The notes under the pieces: generated by a model
What the model was told of the DNA's origin: nothing
The model's database searches: none
What the model saw: the letters and a program-made list of their open reading frames with translations, nothing else
Shown here: positions 1 to 12,328 of the stretch, one piece after another
How the letters are laid out: the number at the start of each line of letters is the position of its first letter
Numbering within the stretch: the first letter of the stretch is position 1
Program-made: the position numbers and the translations under genes
Assembly (NCBI GenBank): GCA_024867545.1
Contig: JANFNE010000001.1
Coordinates: forward strand, 1,302,001-1,366,000
Length of the DNA: 64,000 bases
Reading direction: 5' to 3'
Origin: Phytopythium helicoides
Taxonomy: Eukaryota > Oomycota > Peronosporomycetes > Pythiales > Pythiaceae

Positions 1-197
1 ACGGCAGCAAGACTCTTAACAAGCGCGTTCGCGAGGCTCAGGTTGCAGGCTACAACTACATCCTGGTGGTGGGTGATCAAGAGCAGGCTTCTCAGCAGGT
101 GAACGTTCGCACTCGCGACAGTCAGGCTCAGCGTGGGGCTGTCAGTTTGTCGGCGTTTGCAGAGGACGCCAAGGCGCAAGTTGCACGATTAGAGTAA
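1..197 (+). CDS. Threonyl-tRNA synthetase, C-terminal end (partial)
   Basis: Reading from base 3 gives 64 codons ending in TAA at 195-197. The peptide has the pattern of the class II anticodon-binding domain of threonyl-tRNA synthetase: KTLNKRVREAQ, then GYNYILVVGDQE, then VNVRTRD followed by a Gln/Arg/Gly stretch. The enzyme charges tRNA-Thr in the cytosol or mitochondrion. Only the tail lies in the window, so the catalytic core and the targeting signal cannot be judged. Family assignment is from motif recognition. ProRS and HisRS share this fold, but the VGDQE...VNVRTRD arrangement fits ThrRS best. Confidence 0.8.
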   Translation, partial: GSKTLNKRVREAQVAGYNYILVVGDQEQASQQVNVRTRDSQAQRGAVSLSAFAEDAKAQVARLE

Positions 198-306
198 ATC
201 CGTGAATATGCGCAGTCGTGAGTAGGCATTGTGAGAAGGCCAAGCGAAGAAACATAGAGTCAACCCAACTTCACGAGATATCGCGTTCGTTCATTCCTTC
301 TCATCT

Positions 307-1614
307 TTAGACAGACTGGCTGACCTGCCCTACGACAAGGTGATTGAGTGCACGGTTTCCGTCCCAGCCACCGAAGATGAACACGTGCGGACCAACTGGT
401 GTGACCGAGTGGCCGTATCGGTTGCCAACTTCAACGCCTCGGGCTCGCGGACGGTACCACTCCATGCGTTTGACGTCCAAGACCCGGGCGTACGAGGAGC
501 TCTGTTGCAGCTCCCGAGTGCGAGCATCAGTCCAGTGTCTACGTTCAGCGTCCTTGGTGGTATCACCACTTGTCAAACGCTGTTCGCGTGCCTCCATTTT
601 GACGAGTTCTCGCACTTGCTTGTCTCCCATGAACAGAGGTGATCTCTCTGTGCCCGACCACCCTCCGAGAACAATTGCAACCTGGTCTTCGTCGTCCTTG
701 TCCGTGCCGGTAAGATCGAGCAGGCACGTCCCATGACCAAACGTAGGAGTCGGGTACTCACCAACGAGCCTTGGGCGGCTCCACGTCATGCTGTTTGCGT
801 CCAGCAAGAAAATGTCCTTATTGTAGGCTGGAAGCTGTCCTGGAAGCACGCTGTAGCCTCCGTAGACCATGAGGGTAGTCGCTTCATTCGGCCCACCAAC
901 TCGAACCATCGACATATTTTGTCGAGCAGGGGGTGGTTTTCCGCCGCACTTCGGCTGCTGCCACGTGAACGTGCTCGAATCAAACAGCCAGAAGTCATTC
1001 ATGCTCGTTGTGCCGTCCCATCCACCAAACACCGCCATGCGTTGGTCATCGAGAGCCTCGCAGCCGTGGCCAAAGCGTGCGCGAGGACAGTCGGTCGTCC
1101 ACTGTACTTGAAACCACCCGAGGGCATCTAGATCAAGGAAAAACATGTCACGCAGTGCTGCGCTGTCTCCGGTCTTTGTCTTGCCACCGCCCTGTGTGTC
1201 TCCTCGTCCGCCAAAAACGAACATCCGAGATCCACCATTCAGCAGGACTGCGGAGTGGCCGTATCGCGGACTCGGCATGACAACTTCGTCGTCTGCGTCA
1301 GCAGCCGTGATGCCCTCGATCTTGCCCCATTGCTTCTTCCGCTTCGGGAAAATGATCTCGGCCCATGCTGATGTGCGGAGGTCGAGCCGATGCAGATCGT
1401 TCAGATAAACGAATGCCCCATGGCTGCCAAAGTAGTGCCCGCCGAAGATGTACAGCATCTCCCCAGCGAGCACCGCGGAATGACCGCCACGAGCACTAGG
1501 AGCATCTCCATCAATCGGAGGTTGCGTCCACGAAATCTCGACGCGACTTGCAGCAGGAGCCTGCTCCTCCGGCTGCTGGCGACGCAGCGGGCTCGGCGGG
1601 TGCTGGAGCGGCAT
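307..1614 (-). CDS. Kelch-repeat protein (about 435 aa)
   Basis: A single uninterrupted minus-strand frame runs from ATG at 1612-1614 to TAA at 307-309. The frame is open slightly further upstream but without an ATG. It has about six kelch blades, recognisable by the recurring pattern R.GHS/R.GHG, a run of hydrophobic residues, then FGG or YGG. Examples are YIFGGH near residue 55, FVFGGRG, AVFGGWDG, MVYGGYS, IVLGGWSG and IFGGWDG near the C-terminus. This predicts a six-bladed beta-propeller used for protein interaction. No BTB, F-box or membrane segment is present, so a specific pathway cannot be assigned. No introns are evident. Confidence 0.88.
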   Translation of the reverse strand: MPLQHPPSPLRRQQPEEQAPAASRVEISWTQPPIDGDAPSARGGHSAVLAGEMLYIFGGHYFGSHGAFVYLNDLHRLDLRTSAWAEIIFPKRKKQWGKIEGITAADADDEVVMPSPRYGHSAVLLNGGSRMFVFGGRGDTQGGGKTKTGDSAALRDMFFLDLDALGWFQVQWTTDCPRARFGHGCEALDDQRMAVFGGWDGTTSMNDFWLFDSSTFTWQQPKCGGKPPPARQNMSMVRVGGPNEATTLMVYGGYSVLPGQLPAYNKDIFLLDANSMTWSRPRLVGEYPTPTFGHGTCLLDLTGTDKDDEDQVAIVLGGWSGTERSPLFMGDKQVRELVKMEAREQRLTSGDTTKDAERRHWTDARTRELQQSSSYARVLDVKRMEWYRPRARGVEVGNRYGHSVTPVGPHVFIFGGWDGNRALNHLVVGQVSQSV

Positions 1615-1851
1615 CTCCAAGACGAAAGCCGTTGTCAGCGCGGGCTGTCGAGGGCGAAACTAAAATTACCAGTAGACTCCAAGGCAGGCAGGCTGTAGCA
1701 ACATCAACGACAATCCGAGACCACAGGAAACCATGAACACACGGGTGGAGGCGTAGGCAAAAGAGGAGCGGCATTAACACACAACTGAAGGCGGCCCGGG
1801 ACTCAGTCTGGGTCGCCGTCTATCACCGCGTCCTGCTCGCGCGCACGCTTC

Positions 1852-2381
1852 CTAGACCGAGAGCGCGAACTGCTGGCGGCCGAGGTCGAGCACGGGGAGG
1901 CTGCGAAAGCCGCGCACGCCGACCGTGTGCTGGATCTGGTCGAACCAGCGCACGAGGCTGACGAGCTCCGCGCGCTGCTTGGTCGAGAACTGTCCGACCG
2001 CAGCGTAGAGCGCCCAGAAGACGGCGGCGTCCGCGAGCGTCACGCGGTTGGCCACGAGGTACGTGCGCGTCTGCAGCGTGTGCTCGAGCACCTTCCAGTG
2101 CGTGGGGGCGGCGGCGGGCGGGCACTTGGCGATGCCGGCCGCAAAGTCGATCCACATGGCGATCTGCGCCTTCTCGAGCGGCGACGCGCCCAGCAGCTCG
2201 GCCTCGCGGTCCGCCTGGCGCGCAAAGTGCTTGGCGATGGTCGCGGGCTCGTACAGCTCGTTGTTCTTGCCCAGGCGCACGCGGATCGGCCCGAGGCCGC
2301 CGACGCGATGTTGACGCCGCAGAAGCGCGCGGCGAAGCGCAGGAACTCGGCGTCGCGCGACGAGTCGAGCGACAGCGACAT
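1852..2381 (-). CDS. GST-C-like domain protein, possibly AIMP/synthetase-associated (one frameshift)
   Basis: Two minus-strand frames together make one protein of about 175 aa. The first runs from ATG at 2379-2381 (MSLSLDSSRDAEFLRF). The second starts in the neighbourhood of GPIRVRLGKNNELYEP and ends at the TAG at 1852-1854. The switch lies near 2288-2293 and needs one missing base; there is no room for an intron. The second part looks like the all-helical GST C-terminal domain found in AIMP3, eEF1B-gamma and the N-termini of some tRNA synthetases: an AQI.MW.DFA helix, then TYLVANRVTLADAAVFWAL. The N-terminal thioredoxin-like half is short or absent. Catalytic GST activity is therefore unlikely; a scaffolding role is inferred. 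Confidence 0.6.
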
Positions 2382-2696
2382 GGGGCGGGCGGGGGCGGCG
2401 GGAGCGGGGCGGGGACGCGCTGGAAGCTGCAGAGGTCGAGTGGCGGCCTGGGTCACCTCGGCGATCGGTTTTCCATGGGAGGGACTGACAGAGGGGGAGT
2501 ATAATGAGAGGCGGGATTGACGAAGTGCGCGAAATTCCTGCGGAAGGGGAAAAAAAAAAGCGAGGTTGAGGTGAGTTTGGGAGTTGAGGAGAATGGAGTT
2601 GACGCCCAACTCACCACTCGTGAGCACTTCACGAGCCGTGCGTTTCCATTGAAGCTATTGTTAGCTGGGGGACTGGTGTCACCGAGATTTTCAGAA

Positions 2697-5202
2697 ATGC
2701 AGCCCTCACGACCGGCGGGGGCTGGGGGCAGGAGGCCGACGGGAGCGACGCTGCAGCGGTTCCCGTCGCTGCATCGGTCGTCGTTCCTGGTCGAGCTGCA
2801 GGACCAGCTGCTGATTCAGCTTGCGAGTGAGCAGGAGCGTGAGAATCAGCGAGAAGTGGCGAGTATCCATGCCATTCTCCGAAAGCCACCCGAGTCGAGA
2901 GACAGCCAGGATATCGACGTGCTGTACGAGTGGGTGCTCAAAAACGGCAGCACGACCAAGATCTTCCAAGGCGCACAGGAAATCATCTGCAAGACCATCT
3001 GCAGAGAGATGACGCTTCTAGAGCTGCCGCCAAAGGGTGTCGTGTGTTACCAAGGCGATTTTGGAGACACCTTTTACATCATCATTTCGGGGTCTGTGTC
3101 GCTCTTTATTGACCCAAAAGCCAAGCTGCGTGCGATCCAGGAAGAAATGACGGGAACACCCGAGCGAAGTGATCGATACTTTCGAGGGCTCCAACAGCAA
3201 GCGAGCGGAGAGACCGTTGTCGAGAGTGAAGACACGGGCAAGCACCAAACAAAACATTTTGGCTCTTTTATCAAGCAAATCTCTGCAGGCGGGACGTTTG
3301 GTGAGCTTGCAGTTTTAGATCCGACAGCACGACGCTCCTGCACCGTTGTGTGTGATGTCAACACTTCATTTATCTGCCTGAAACGTGGTGCCTACCAACG
3401 GCTCATCCGAATCACGAACTCAACACAGCTGGACTTCACCCCAGCAGAGTATCTGGAGACGCTCTTCTTCTTCGAGGCATGGCCCCACGGAGAGCTGACA
3501 CGATTATCAAATCGACTTCGCCACCTATCATTTCCCGCCGAGACGTTTCTGACGCGAGTTGGGTCAGAAGCAAATGTAGTGTACTTTATATACTCGGGGA
3601 TAGTGCAGGAGACGCGACCGATACTCCAATACCTGAACGATAACGGGACAGTCAGCAAATGCGCCAGCGCATCTGATGGCAAGAACTCTCGAAAGCAATC
3701 CGATAGCAGCGATTCAAGAGCCAAGGGAAAGAATGCGATGCGGAAGGTAGCGCTCGAGCTCAACTTGTATCAAGATCATGACATTTGCGGAGAATATCCT
3801 ATTTTTTTTGAAAAGCCGCTATGCAACACAGACCTTCTGGCCAGTATGTGGAGTTTTTCATTCAGTTGGCTCTGATCATTCGAGTAACAGATTTCTGTAC
3901 TTTTTCGCCAGTTACGGATGTGAAAACGCTGATCATGGATGTACGTTGAGCGAGATCTTGCAACCTTCCAATGTTGACGAGAGTGCTAACATTTCTCATC
4001 GTGCAGCGGGAGACGTGGAAAGAGCTGTTTTTCATGCACGGACTAGATCATATTCTAGAGTCCTACAATAAATTTCTCAAGCTCGCACAGGCTCGCGAAA
4101 ATTGGAGGAAAATCAGAATGAAGCTTGCACTAGCTAACCCGGGCATCACACTAACCATGTATGTTCAAACTCGATCTTCATATTTTATGCTGTTTCAAAA
4201 CTTTCGCTGATAGACTTGTGGGTGTAAACTTGTCAGCACCACCAAGGAAATGATGCTCGATGGAAAGTGTATGTGCGGCTGGTGCGGGAGCATAGAGCAC
4301 ATTACTGGGGACTTGACGTGCCCGTCCTTGATCGCGTGCAAAAAGAAAGAGGCAGATCGGGAAAAGCGGCCCCGACCCAAACGGCCAAAAAAGATGTTTG
4401 AGATGGGGTTGCGAGCACTGGCAGTGAAAAACACTGTCAATTTCGTGAACTCGCTGGTTGAATCGGTTGGTGGTGTTGCAACATCTTTGTCAGGAAATCA
4501 AGTGGGAGAGCCAGGTGACAAGCAGTTTGGATCTGCAACAATTTTTGGATCGACGGCTGCTTCACCTCGAGCTGCATCCCGCCGGGTCACATTGAAGCTA
4601 GTTGCTCAACATATAGTCGCAGAAAACAATGGCAATGGCAATTCGTCTAGACGAGCTGACGACCCGAGCACACCAAGAACTACCAGGTCCAACCAGCTAG
4701 CTGAAGAGATTCCGCCTAGTCCGCACATGAACATGATGGAGCTCCCCGAAAAGCTGCTATCTCGGATATCCCGGCGTTATGCAAAGCATCGGAGCAACTG
4801 TATGCTATCCACCAGCAATCGTTGGCGCGAGGGGAGAATGGATTGCTGCCTGATGTTAAAGTTGAAGAGATACGCAAAGGAGCCTTCACAGAGTGTCTTG
4901 AAGCTCAGTATAAACAGGCAATGCTGAAGAAAGTGAAACGAGTAACCAACATGAAGGAATACTACGGGGCACGCACCTCTGTGTTAGACACTGTTGCTCA
5001 AGATCCTGCTTTGCCTCCAGAACAGCGATGCCAACAGCAACCTCGAAAACCAAAGATTCCCAAGCCAAACCGTAGGCTGTGCTCGAAAAACAAACAGCCA
5101 CGACCCGACCGCTTCAATCGGAAAATCAATCGGATGCTCAAGAAGCTCAGAGTGAACGATCATCCGCTTCCAGTGGTCGAGGAGAGTCTTCGCGACCTCT
5201 AG
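2697..5202 (+). CDS. Cyclic nucleotide-binding domain protein (4 exons, one frameshift)
   Basis: The proposed exons are 2697-3843, 3912-3940, 4007-4158 and 4237-5202. All junctions are GT-AG and keep phase; introns are 66-78 bp, and the second contains a GCTAAC branch site. The protein begins MQPSRPAG. It has a cNMP-binding domain at about residues 85-245 with a phosphate-binding cassette GGTFGELAVLDPTARRS, close to the consensus of PKA regulatory subunits and CNG channels. A second, weaker cNMP-like fold follows (LRHLSFPAETFL, then YFIYSGIV). The tail is basic and unassigned. The reading frame must shift near 4770 (one base missing) to continue into the final ~140 residues. No channel or kinase segments are visible. 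Function beyond ligand sensing is unknown. Confidence 0.72.
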
Positions 5203-5247
5203 CCCCCGTGTTTAGGTTTATCTAGCCTATGTGGTGGTGGAGATGAT

Positions 5248-6354
<1,107 letters not shown>

Positions 6355-6496
6355 GGCGAGTGCGCCTTGGGGCTGGACGGTGGTCAACGCGGCGCTTCGG
6401 CCAATCACGAGGCGGCCATCCATCAACGACACCCAATACGAACGCAGCATTTTCAAAATAGAGGTCAACTTGAAGGTATCGTCATGGAGCATGCTG

Positions 6497-7316
6497 TCAA
6501 ATGGAGTATTCGCTGCGTGACAGCGGCTGCCGCCAGAACGGCACGCTGGACGCCGTGGTGGCGTCTGCTTGGTGGGGAGATGACGACTGCGATGGTGGGG
6601 CGGGTGGTAGGTGGACTGGCAGGTCGCCCACTTCGCTGGGCCGCTCCTCGACCTCCTCCTGATACGCTGGAGACAGCGGCTGGTGCGCCTCGAGGTGCTC
6701 CTGGTCCTGCGTGAGCCGGTTACGCTCCATGACGGAGCGGATGGCGTGCTTGAAGGCCGTCTCTCGCTGGTTCTCCTCCAGAGCCTCGATGACGAGGTTG
6801 GCGAGGCGGTCGATCTCCTCCTCCTGCTCCTCCTCGTCCTCCACAGAGGCACTTCATGTCCATGATGAAGCGCAGCATATCCGCGATGCAGAAGAGCACG
6901 GCGGCGGTGAGTCCGGGGCCACGCTTGAGGACCATGTCCTGGTCCACGATGAGGTCGACGAGCGTGATGATCCACATGAGGATCTTGAGCCGCATGACGT
7001 CGCGGTCGAAGTTGTCTCTCTTGGGTCCCCACTTGCCCAGCACGGCCGGCGAGTACACGAGCAGCACCGCCGCGACCACGGGCGGCCAGGAGAACGTGTA
7101 GAGCATCTGCAGCTCCTGCTGGTCTCGATCGTTGTCCGTGCAGGTGGCGGCCGAGCACTCGAAGAAGGACGTGACGAGCATCACGGACAGGTACAGCTCC
7201 AGCGACGCCACGAGCAGGAACTTGAGCGAGCTCTCGTACAGCTCGCCCAGCTGCAGCTCCTTGCTGCCCGCCCGCTCTTCCTGCCCGCCGCGCTCCGCAT
7301 CGGGCTCGCGCTCCAT
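6497..7316 (-). CDS. Four-span membrane protein of unknown function (one frameshift)
   Basis: The frame starts at ATG 7314-7316 with an acidic, Gln/Glu-rich N-terminus. It then shows four hydrophobic segments: LKFLLVASLELYLSVMLV, FSWPPVVAAVLLVYSPAVL, LKILMWIITLVDLIV and GLTAAVLFCIADMLRFIM. After MDMKCL the frame must change near 6842-6846 (one base missing) to read VEDEEEQEEEIDRLANLV. That leads into a helical, charged C-terminal tail ending at the TGA at 6497. The two halves abut without space for an intron. I do not recognise the family. The start lies 111 bp from the divergently oriented peptidyl-tRNA hydrolase gene, so the two may share a promoter region. Confidence 0.55.
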
Positions 7317-7427
7317 CTCTGCAAGTGGCGGCTATCGGAGCGGATACTCCGAGACTGCACCCATGATAGGGAAGAGATGGATACATGTCACGCCTGACAC
7401 GGGTGTTACTCTGGGTTACGCTCGGAC

Positions 7428-8483
7428 ATGGGCTCGGCTCTGCTGGTGACGGCGCGGCGGCTGGCGCGGCGGCTGCCGGGCGCGAGGCCCGCGCTGGTGG
7501 CGCGCTACTCGGAGGACGCGGCGGCGTCTCCTGCAAAGTACGAGAACGTGCGGAAGCTGGTGGTGGGGCTGGGCAACCCGGGCGACAAGTTCGCCAAGAC
7601 GCGGTGCGTGTGGCTGGAAAAGCGGTCGAATGCGGCGAAGGGCTGACGGGGAGGAGCGTGCAGCCATAATGTGGGGAGCGAGGCGGTCGCGCACTTCTTG
7701 GAGACGTATGCGTCGCGAGTGCTGGTACGGACGGCGGTGCGGGAGGCGGAGGCTGGAGACTGACGGGCTCTGGTGGGACGCGAGCAGGGCAGGCAGATGC
7801 GCTTGGAGCACGAGGCGAGCTGCCATGGAGAGGTGGCGCGGTTCGCGCTCGAGTTCCAGCAGGACGTGGAGCGCGTGGACGGATCAGCCTACCGAGCGGA
7901 CGACCTGGTGAACCTGGCGTCCAAGCGGCGCAAGGCAAAGACGCAGGAGGAGGGCGTCCCCCACCACGCCGTCAACGTGGCGCTGCTGCTGCCCTCGACG
8001 TACATGAACCGCTCGGGCACGGCAGTGCGCGCCTTCATGAGTGCACACCACTGGCGGCTCAAGAAGAACGCGCTGTCGCTCAACCGGCAGGACGAGCTGC
8101 TCGTCGTCACGGACGACGTGTCGCTGCCCTTCGGCTCCTGCCGCTTTAAAGCCAAAGGCGGGCCCGGCGGCCAGAACGGCGTGCGCGACATCATCAAGTG
8201 CGTGGGCACCGAGCGCTTCGCCAGGCTCCGCATCGGCGTCGGTGCGCCCCACTGGTTCGTCGCGGGGAACACGGGGGCGCCGGCCGGCACGGCCATGGAC
8301 AAATTCGTGCTCGCGCGCTTCAACGCCGACGAGCAGGACCGCATGCCCGCGCTGCTGAGCTACGTGAACGAGCTGCTGCGGCTGTACCTGCACCGGGGAC
8401 TGGCGCAGGCCACCACGGTGGCCAACAGCATGGACCTCGCCACCTTCGAGCGCGAGTTCGCCTCCAAGGTGGTGCCCAAGTGA
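7428..8483 (+). CDS. Peptidyl-tRNA hydrolase, PTH1/Pth type (3 exons)
   Basis: Exons are 7428-7603, 7664-7736 and about 7797-8483 (7788 is an alternative start of exon 3). The N-terminus (MGSALLVTARRLARRLPGARP) is Arg-rich and amphipathic, suggesting a mitochondrial target peptide. Catalytic landmarks are GLGNPGDKFAKTRHNVG (the Asn and His of the active site), LLPSTYMNRSG and the Asp in VTDDVSLPFG. It removes peptides from prematurely released peptidyl-tRNA. Two oddities stand out. A charged insertion of roughly 60 residues sits before LLPSTYMN. The usual GGHNG motif reads GGQNG, so the position of E. coli His113 is Gln. The fold assignment is secure; full activity is an inference. Confidence 0.88.
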
Positions 8484-8654
8484 AGTTGCAACATTTGTCG
8501 CTTTTGTAGACGAGTAACGCGCATAGAGCAACGTAGGCGCACCTTCTAGAGTCGAAAATGACCCGTGTTGCAGCAGTCAGTTGAGTTGACGACCGCTCAC
8601 TTCGCATTTCGCTGACTCGAGCGCTGGTGACGACGCCGAACTGACTGCTTGACG

Positions 8655-9749
8655 ATGGACGCGACGCCCCTGCCGCCGCCGCCCGTGCTGGTGACGCGCG
8701 CCGACCTGCCCAAGATCACGGCCGTGCTGGTCGTAGGGTACGCGGCGGTCTGCTGGCTGGCGCTGCGGCTGGACGAGTACTTTGCGGGCGACGACGCGAT
8801 CGATGACGCCTTCTACTACCCGTGCGTATGGTTGTGCTGGGTTCTTCGCGGTGATGTCTTGCTGACTGAGGGGGTGAAGATACGTGGGATACTTCCTGGC
8901 TGTCTACACGGCGCTGCTGGTGCTCTCTCGGCTTGCGGAGCATGGTAAAGCTGCGTTTTTCACCGTCTGCGGGGGAACGCTGACTCACTTGGGCTGGCGC
9001 TGCAGGAGCGTACACGCTGTACGAGGCGCTGTGGGGCTGCAACGTGTCGCTTGTGCTCGTCATCATGGGTGTGCTTATGCGCAAGCCGTTCCTCGTTGGC
9101 GTCGCTGTAAGTCGTGCTCAAGCAGTTGCGTGCGATTGGATCACTGACGCTCGCTGCTCCCATGGACGGCTAGATGGTGACGGTGTCGGGCGACCAGCTG
9201 CTCTGGTACATTGACGCTGTGACGCTCTTGACCACACGCAAGTTCTCAGTCGGCGTCATGAAGTACTTGACATACCCGGAGAACCGCTCCTTCTCCAAGC
9301 AGTTCTTCGCCACGCACCACATTTGGTTTCTTCCACTCTGCCTCTGGGTAGGATCAATCGATCACCTGCTCAGGATCAAACAAACGGTCTAACAGAACGC
9401 ATCATGGCTATTGCAATAGGTCACGACCGGCCACGGTGGCATGCACAACTCGAGCTTTGGCGGTTCGTGTCTGCTCACGACCTTCCTGGCCTTCTACTGC
9501 CGAGCGTTCACGCCGTTTGAGGTTAAACTTCTCGGCGACGACCACATTCTCTACCTGAACGTCAATGGAGCGTACGAGTTCTGGAAGGACGTCCACATCT
9601 CGATTCTTCACGTGCTGGACCACCGTCACCCGTTGCTATACCTCCCATACCTGGCGGTGGTCGGAAACTTGGTCGCCAATGGCGTGCCGCACATTATCGT
9701 CATGGGCATTGCGCTCACGCTCAACTTTCACCCCATGCTGCAGCATTAG
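8655..9749 (+). CDS. Multi-spanning membrane protein of unknown family (5 exons, 278 aa)
   Basis: Exons 8655-8821, 8880-8944, 9006-9106, 9174-9347 and 9420-9749 join in phase through GT-AG introns of 58-72 bp and give 278 residues with no internal stop. About six hydrophobic segments are visible, beginning ITAVLVVGYAAVCWLAL and ending VPHIIVMGIALTL. Polar motifs between them include GDQLLWYIDAVTLLTTRKFS, FFATHHIWFLPLCLW, TTGHGGMHNS and ILHVLDHRHP. The several His residues near membrane boundaries might bind a metal or substrate. The HxxHH box of fatty-acid elongases is not present, so I did not name it ELO. The function is unknown. Confidence 0.75.
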
Positions 9750-9907
9750 ACTCACGGAAGCATCTGCACGAGGAAAGAAAGAAATACAGTGAGCATAATC
9801 GCGAATAGAATGCACCTGTCTGCCTCACATTTCGAGCTACCAACGTTGCAGCCCTCTTACAGCCTCTGAGCTATCGGTTGACTCTTTTTGCTTTCAGTGG
9901 CTCATCA

Positions 9908-11319
9908 CTACCGCCGGTCCCGCGATCGACTTCGACTTCGGTGCCGGCTGCGAGACGAACGATCATCACGACGAATGTCCCGAGACGCGCTATGGCGTTC
10001 GCCCTGCGGGGATCGCGAGCGTCGGCGTCGGGGAGACCGCGAAACACTTTTGCTCATGCTTCGACGATGGCGGCGGCTATCGCGCTCACTATGACGACCT
10101 GGTGATCGCGAACGAGATCGACTGCGTGTGTGGCGGTCAGAATGCCGACGCACTTGATCAGGGGATCGTCGAGCTGGTGAGCGAGATCGACTCCGGTGGT
10201 CGCGCTTAATGTGCTCGTCGACACGCTTTACAGGCGAGCGGCTGCGATCGTGCCTCGACTTGCCTTTATGTCCAGGAGACCGCGAGCGCGAGTGGGCACC
10301 ACGATGGCCCGTTCGTTCTTGGCGATCATAATGGTCGGAGTGATGGTGCCTTCCACGATCATCACGGTCCGATCCGTTGTCATAGTCTCCACTAGATTCC
10401 TTTCGTAGACGCTTTTCCTCTTTCTTCCGCTGCTTCTTCTCCTTCTTGGCTTTCCGCTTCGCCTTCTTCTCCAGCTTCCGAATCCGCTTTCGCTCTTTAC
10501 GCAATGCTTTGCGCTCCTTCTTCGCGCTCTCATCCTCTGACGAAGAAGATGAAGACGATGAATCATCGTTGTGGTTCGATGAGAGCTCTCCGCAGTCTTC
10601 GATGATGACCGCTTGCATTGGTGCAGGGCGGTTGTTGGCCACCGTCTCCACGTTCTCGATGCGCTTCACGACATCCATACCGGATACTACCTCTCCAAAG
10701 ACAACGTGCTTCCCATCGAGATGTGGAGTTGGCACGGTCGTGATGAAGAACTGGCTGCCGTTCGTGTTTGGGCCAGCGTTCGCCATCGACAGCAGCCCAG
10801 CGCGCGTGTGGCGGTACCGGAAGCTCTCATCGTTGAACCTGGATCAAAGTCAAAGCCTCACAATATCAGCAGTACTCCAACCCCACAGCTTCACTGCTCG
10901 TTTCTCCACGCACTTTCCGCCGTAGATACACTCTCCGCCTGTACCATCGCGGTTCGAGAAGTCGCCGCCCTGCAGCATGAAGCCCTTGATGACGCGGTGG
11001 AACGGGACGCCCTTGTAGTGCAGCGGTTTGCCAGTCATCCGCCCCAGCCCGCGCTCTCCCGTGCACAGCGCCCTGCCAATTTCCGCATCGTCAGCCGCCT
11101 CCATCCCCCAAAGGAGCGATTCACACCCGTGGAAAGTCCGCACCGGAAGTTCTCGGTGGTCTTGGGCACACCGCTGAACAGCCGCAGGACGATGCGCCCC
11201 GCGCTCGAGCCACCGATGGATACATCTGCTCTCGCACATGTTGGCGTTAGTGAAGACACCGCGGGGGCTCCGTGAGCAGCGAGACGCGCACCGAGGAAGA
11301 CTTGCAGCTCCCGCCCCAT
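9908..11319 (-). CDS. Cyclophilin-type peptidyl-prolyl isomerase with C-terminal RS domain (4 exons, 399 aa)
   Basis: Exons, in transcription order, are 11292-11319, 11144-11225, 10914-11072 and 9908-10838; all four boundaries are GT-AG and in phase. Residues about 1-175 form a complete cyclophilin: [78 protein letters not shown] and [11 protein letters not shown]. The FHR, QGGDF and F.IT residues line the proline-binding site. A Ser tract and a Lys/Arg/Glu-rich linker follow, and then about 150 residues rich in RSRS dipeptides. The architecture matches SR-cyclophilins (PPIG, CypRS64-like), which act in nuclear speckles with the spliceosome. It lies close to the splicing factor CWC15. Confidence 0.92.
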
Positions 11320-11469
11320 GTTGCCCTTGGATATCGGTTGGGAGTGGGAGAAAGCGCTATTTCCCGCGCTCTGATTGGTGGAAAAAGAGCATATTTCGAA
11401 CCGACGCGGGGGTTGCAGTGCAGTTGAAGCGCGCATTGCTCTGAGTTGCAGCCAAGGTGCGAGGCGAAA

Positions 11470-12300
11470 ATGAGCGACGACACGCCAGTAGGAGGAGCCC
11501 ACTGCTCGGTTAACGGTATAGGATCTTGAGGTTAAGACGCAGTTGGTGCTGGTAGTATGCGGTGAGCTACGTGGACGCCCGGCCGGAGGACGCGACGTTC
11601 CTCAAGAGAGAGGGCCAAGTCAAGATCACGTACCCGAACGGCGACACCTTCGAGGGGACCGTCGGCTCTGGGCTCGTCAAGCAGGGGGAAGGCACCTATA
11701 CGTGGTGTCAGCGCGGTGAAGACGGCGATGGTGAGTGCAAACGTTTGAAACGCCACACCCTTCGGGGGCTCACGTGATGGTGTGCGTTCTAGTGAAGGTG
11801 CTGGCGACGTACGAAGGCAACTACGTCGACGGAGTCAAGAGCGGCGTGGGAAAGATGACGTTTCCCAACGGAGATATCTACCACGGAGAGTGGAAGGACG
11901 GCCGGATGAACGGCGACGGGTCCTTCATGTACTCGAACGGAGACATCTTTAGCGGCCGTTTTGAAGACGGCATCCGCTCGGGCAAGGGCACGTACGAGTT
12001 CGCCGAAGACAAGAGCCTCCTGGTCGGGAACTGGAACGACAACACCATCACTGATGGAAAGTGGATGTTCAAAGACGGCGGCGCGTACTCGGGGCATTTC
12101 GAGGGTGGTAAGCCGATTGGTAACTGCTTGCTCAAGTTCCCCACTGGACTGCAGCAGGACGGCGAGTTTGTCAAGGTCGTCTCTGCCAACGACGCCGGAG
12201 AAGAGGTAGCTGTACACAAGTTCGTCGGCGGACGATCGTGCGGGTCCGTTAGATGGGCTCGGGTGAGCAAGCATGGATTGGTTCAAGGCAATAGTCAACA
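11470..12300 (+). CDS. MORN-repeat protein (3 or more exons; 3' end uncertain)
   Basis: Exon 1 is very short (11470-11487, MSDDTP), exon 2 is 11556-11730, and exon 3 starts at 11793. Exons join as MSDDTPYAVSYVDARPED and then TYPNGDTFEG. About six MORN units follow the pattern YpNGD.Y.Gew.dG...G.G, for example FPNGDIYHGEWKDGRMNGDG, YSNGDIFSGRFEDGIRSGKG and FKDGGAYSGHFEGGKPIGN. MORN proteins bind phospholipid or scaffold axonemal and cytoskeletal complexes. After VKVVSANDAGEE (about 12205) the continuing frame stays open to 12691, antisense to CWC15 exons, which is implausible. One solution is an intron with acceptor near 12252 and a stop near 12300. The end given is therefore provisional. Confidence 0.75.
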
Positions 12301-12328
12301 TGAATTTCATCTGGAAGCGACCCAGGTG

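Noticed and set aside
6355..7938. Long minus-strand frame upstream of kdsA (Pro/Arg/Ser-rich)
   Set aside because: It overlaps the membrane-protein gene and PTH exons on other frames and has low-complexity composition; only its 3' end is real, as kdsA exon 1.
8655..9749. Fatty-acid elongase (ELO) identity for the six-span membrane protein
   Set aside because: Length and span number are suggestive, but the HxxHH box and other ELO signatures are absent.
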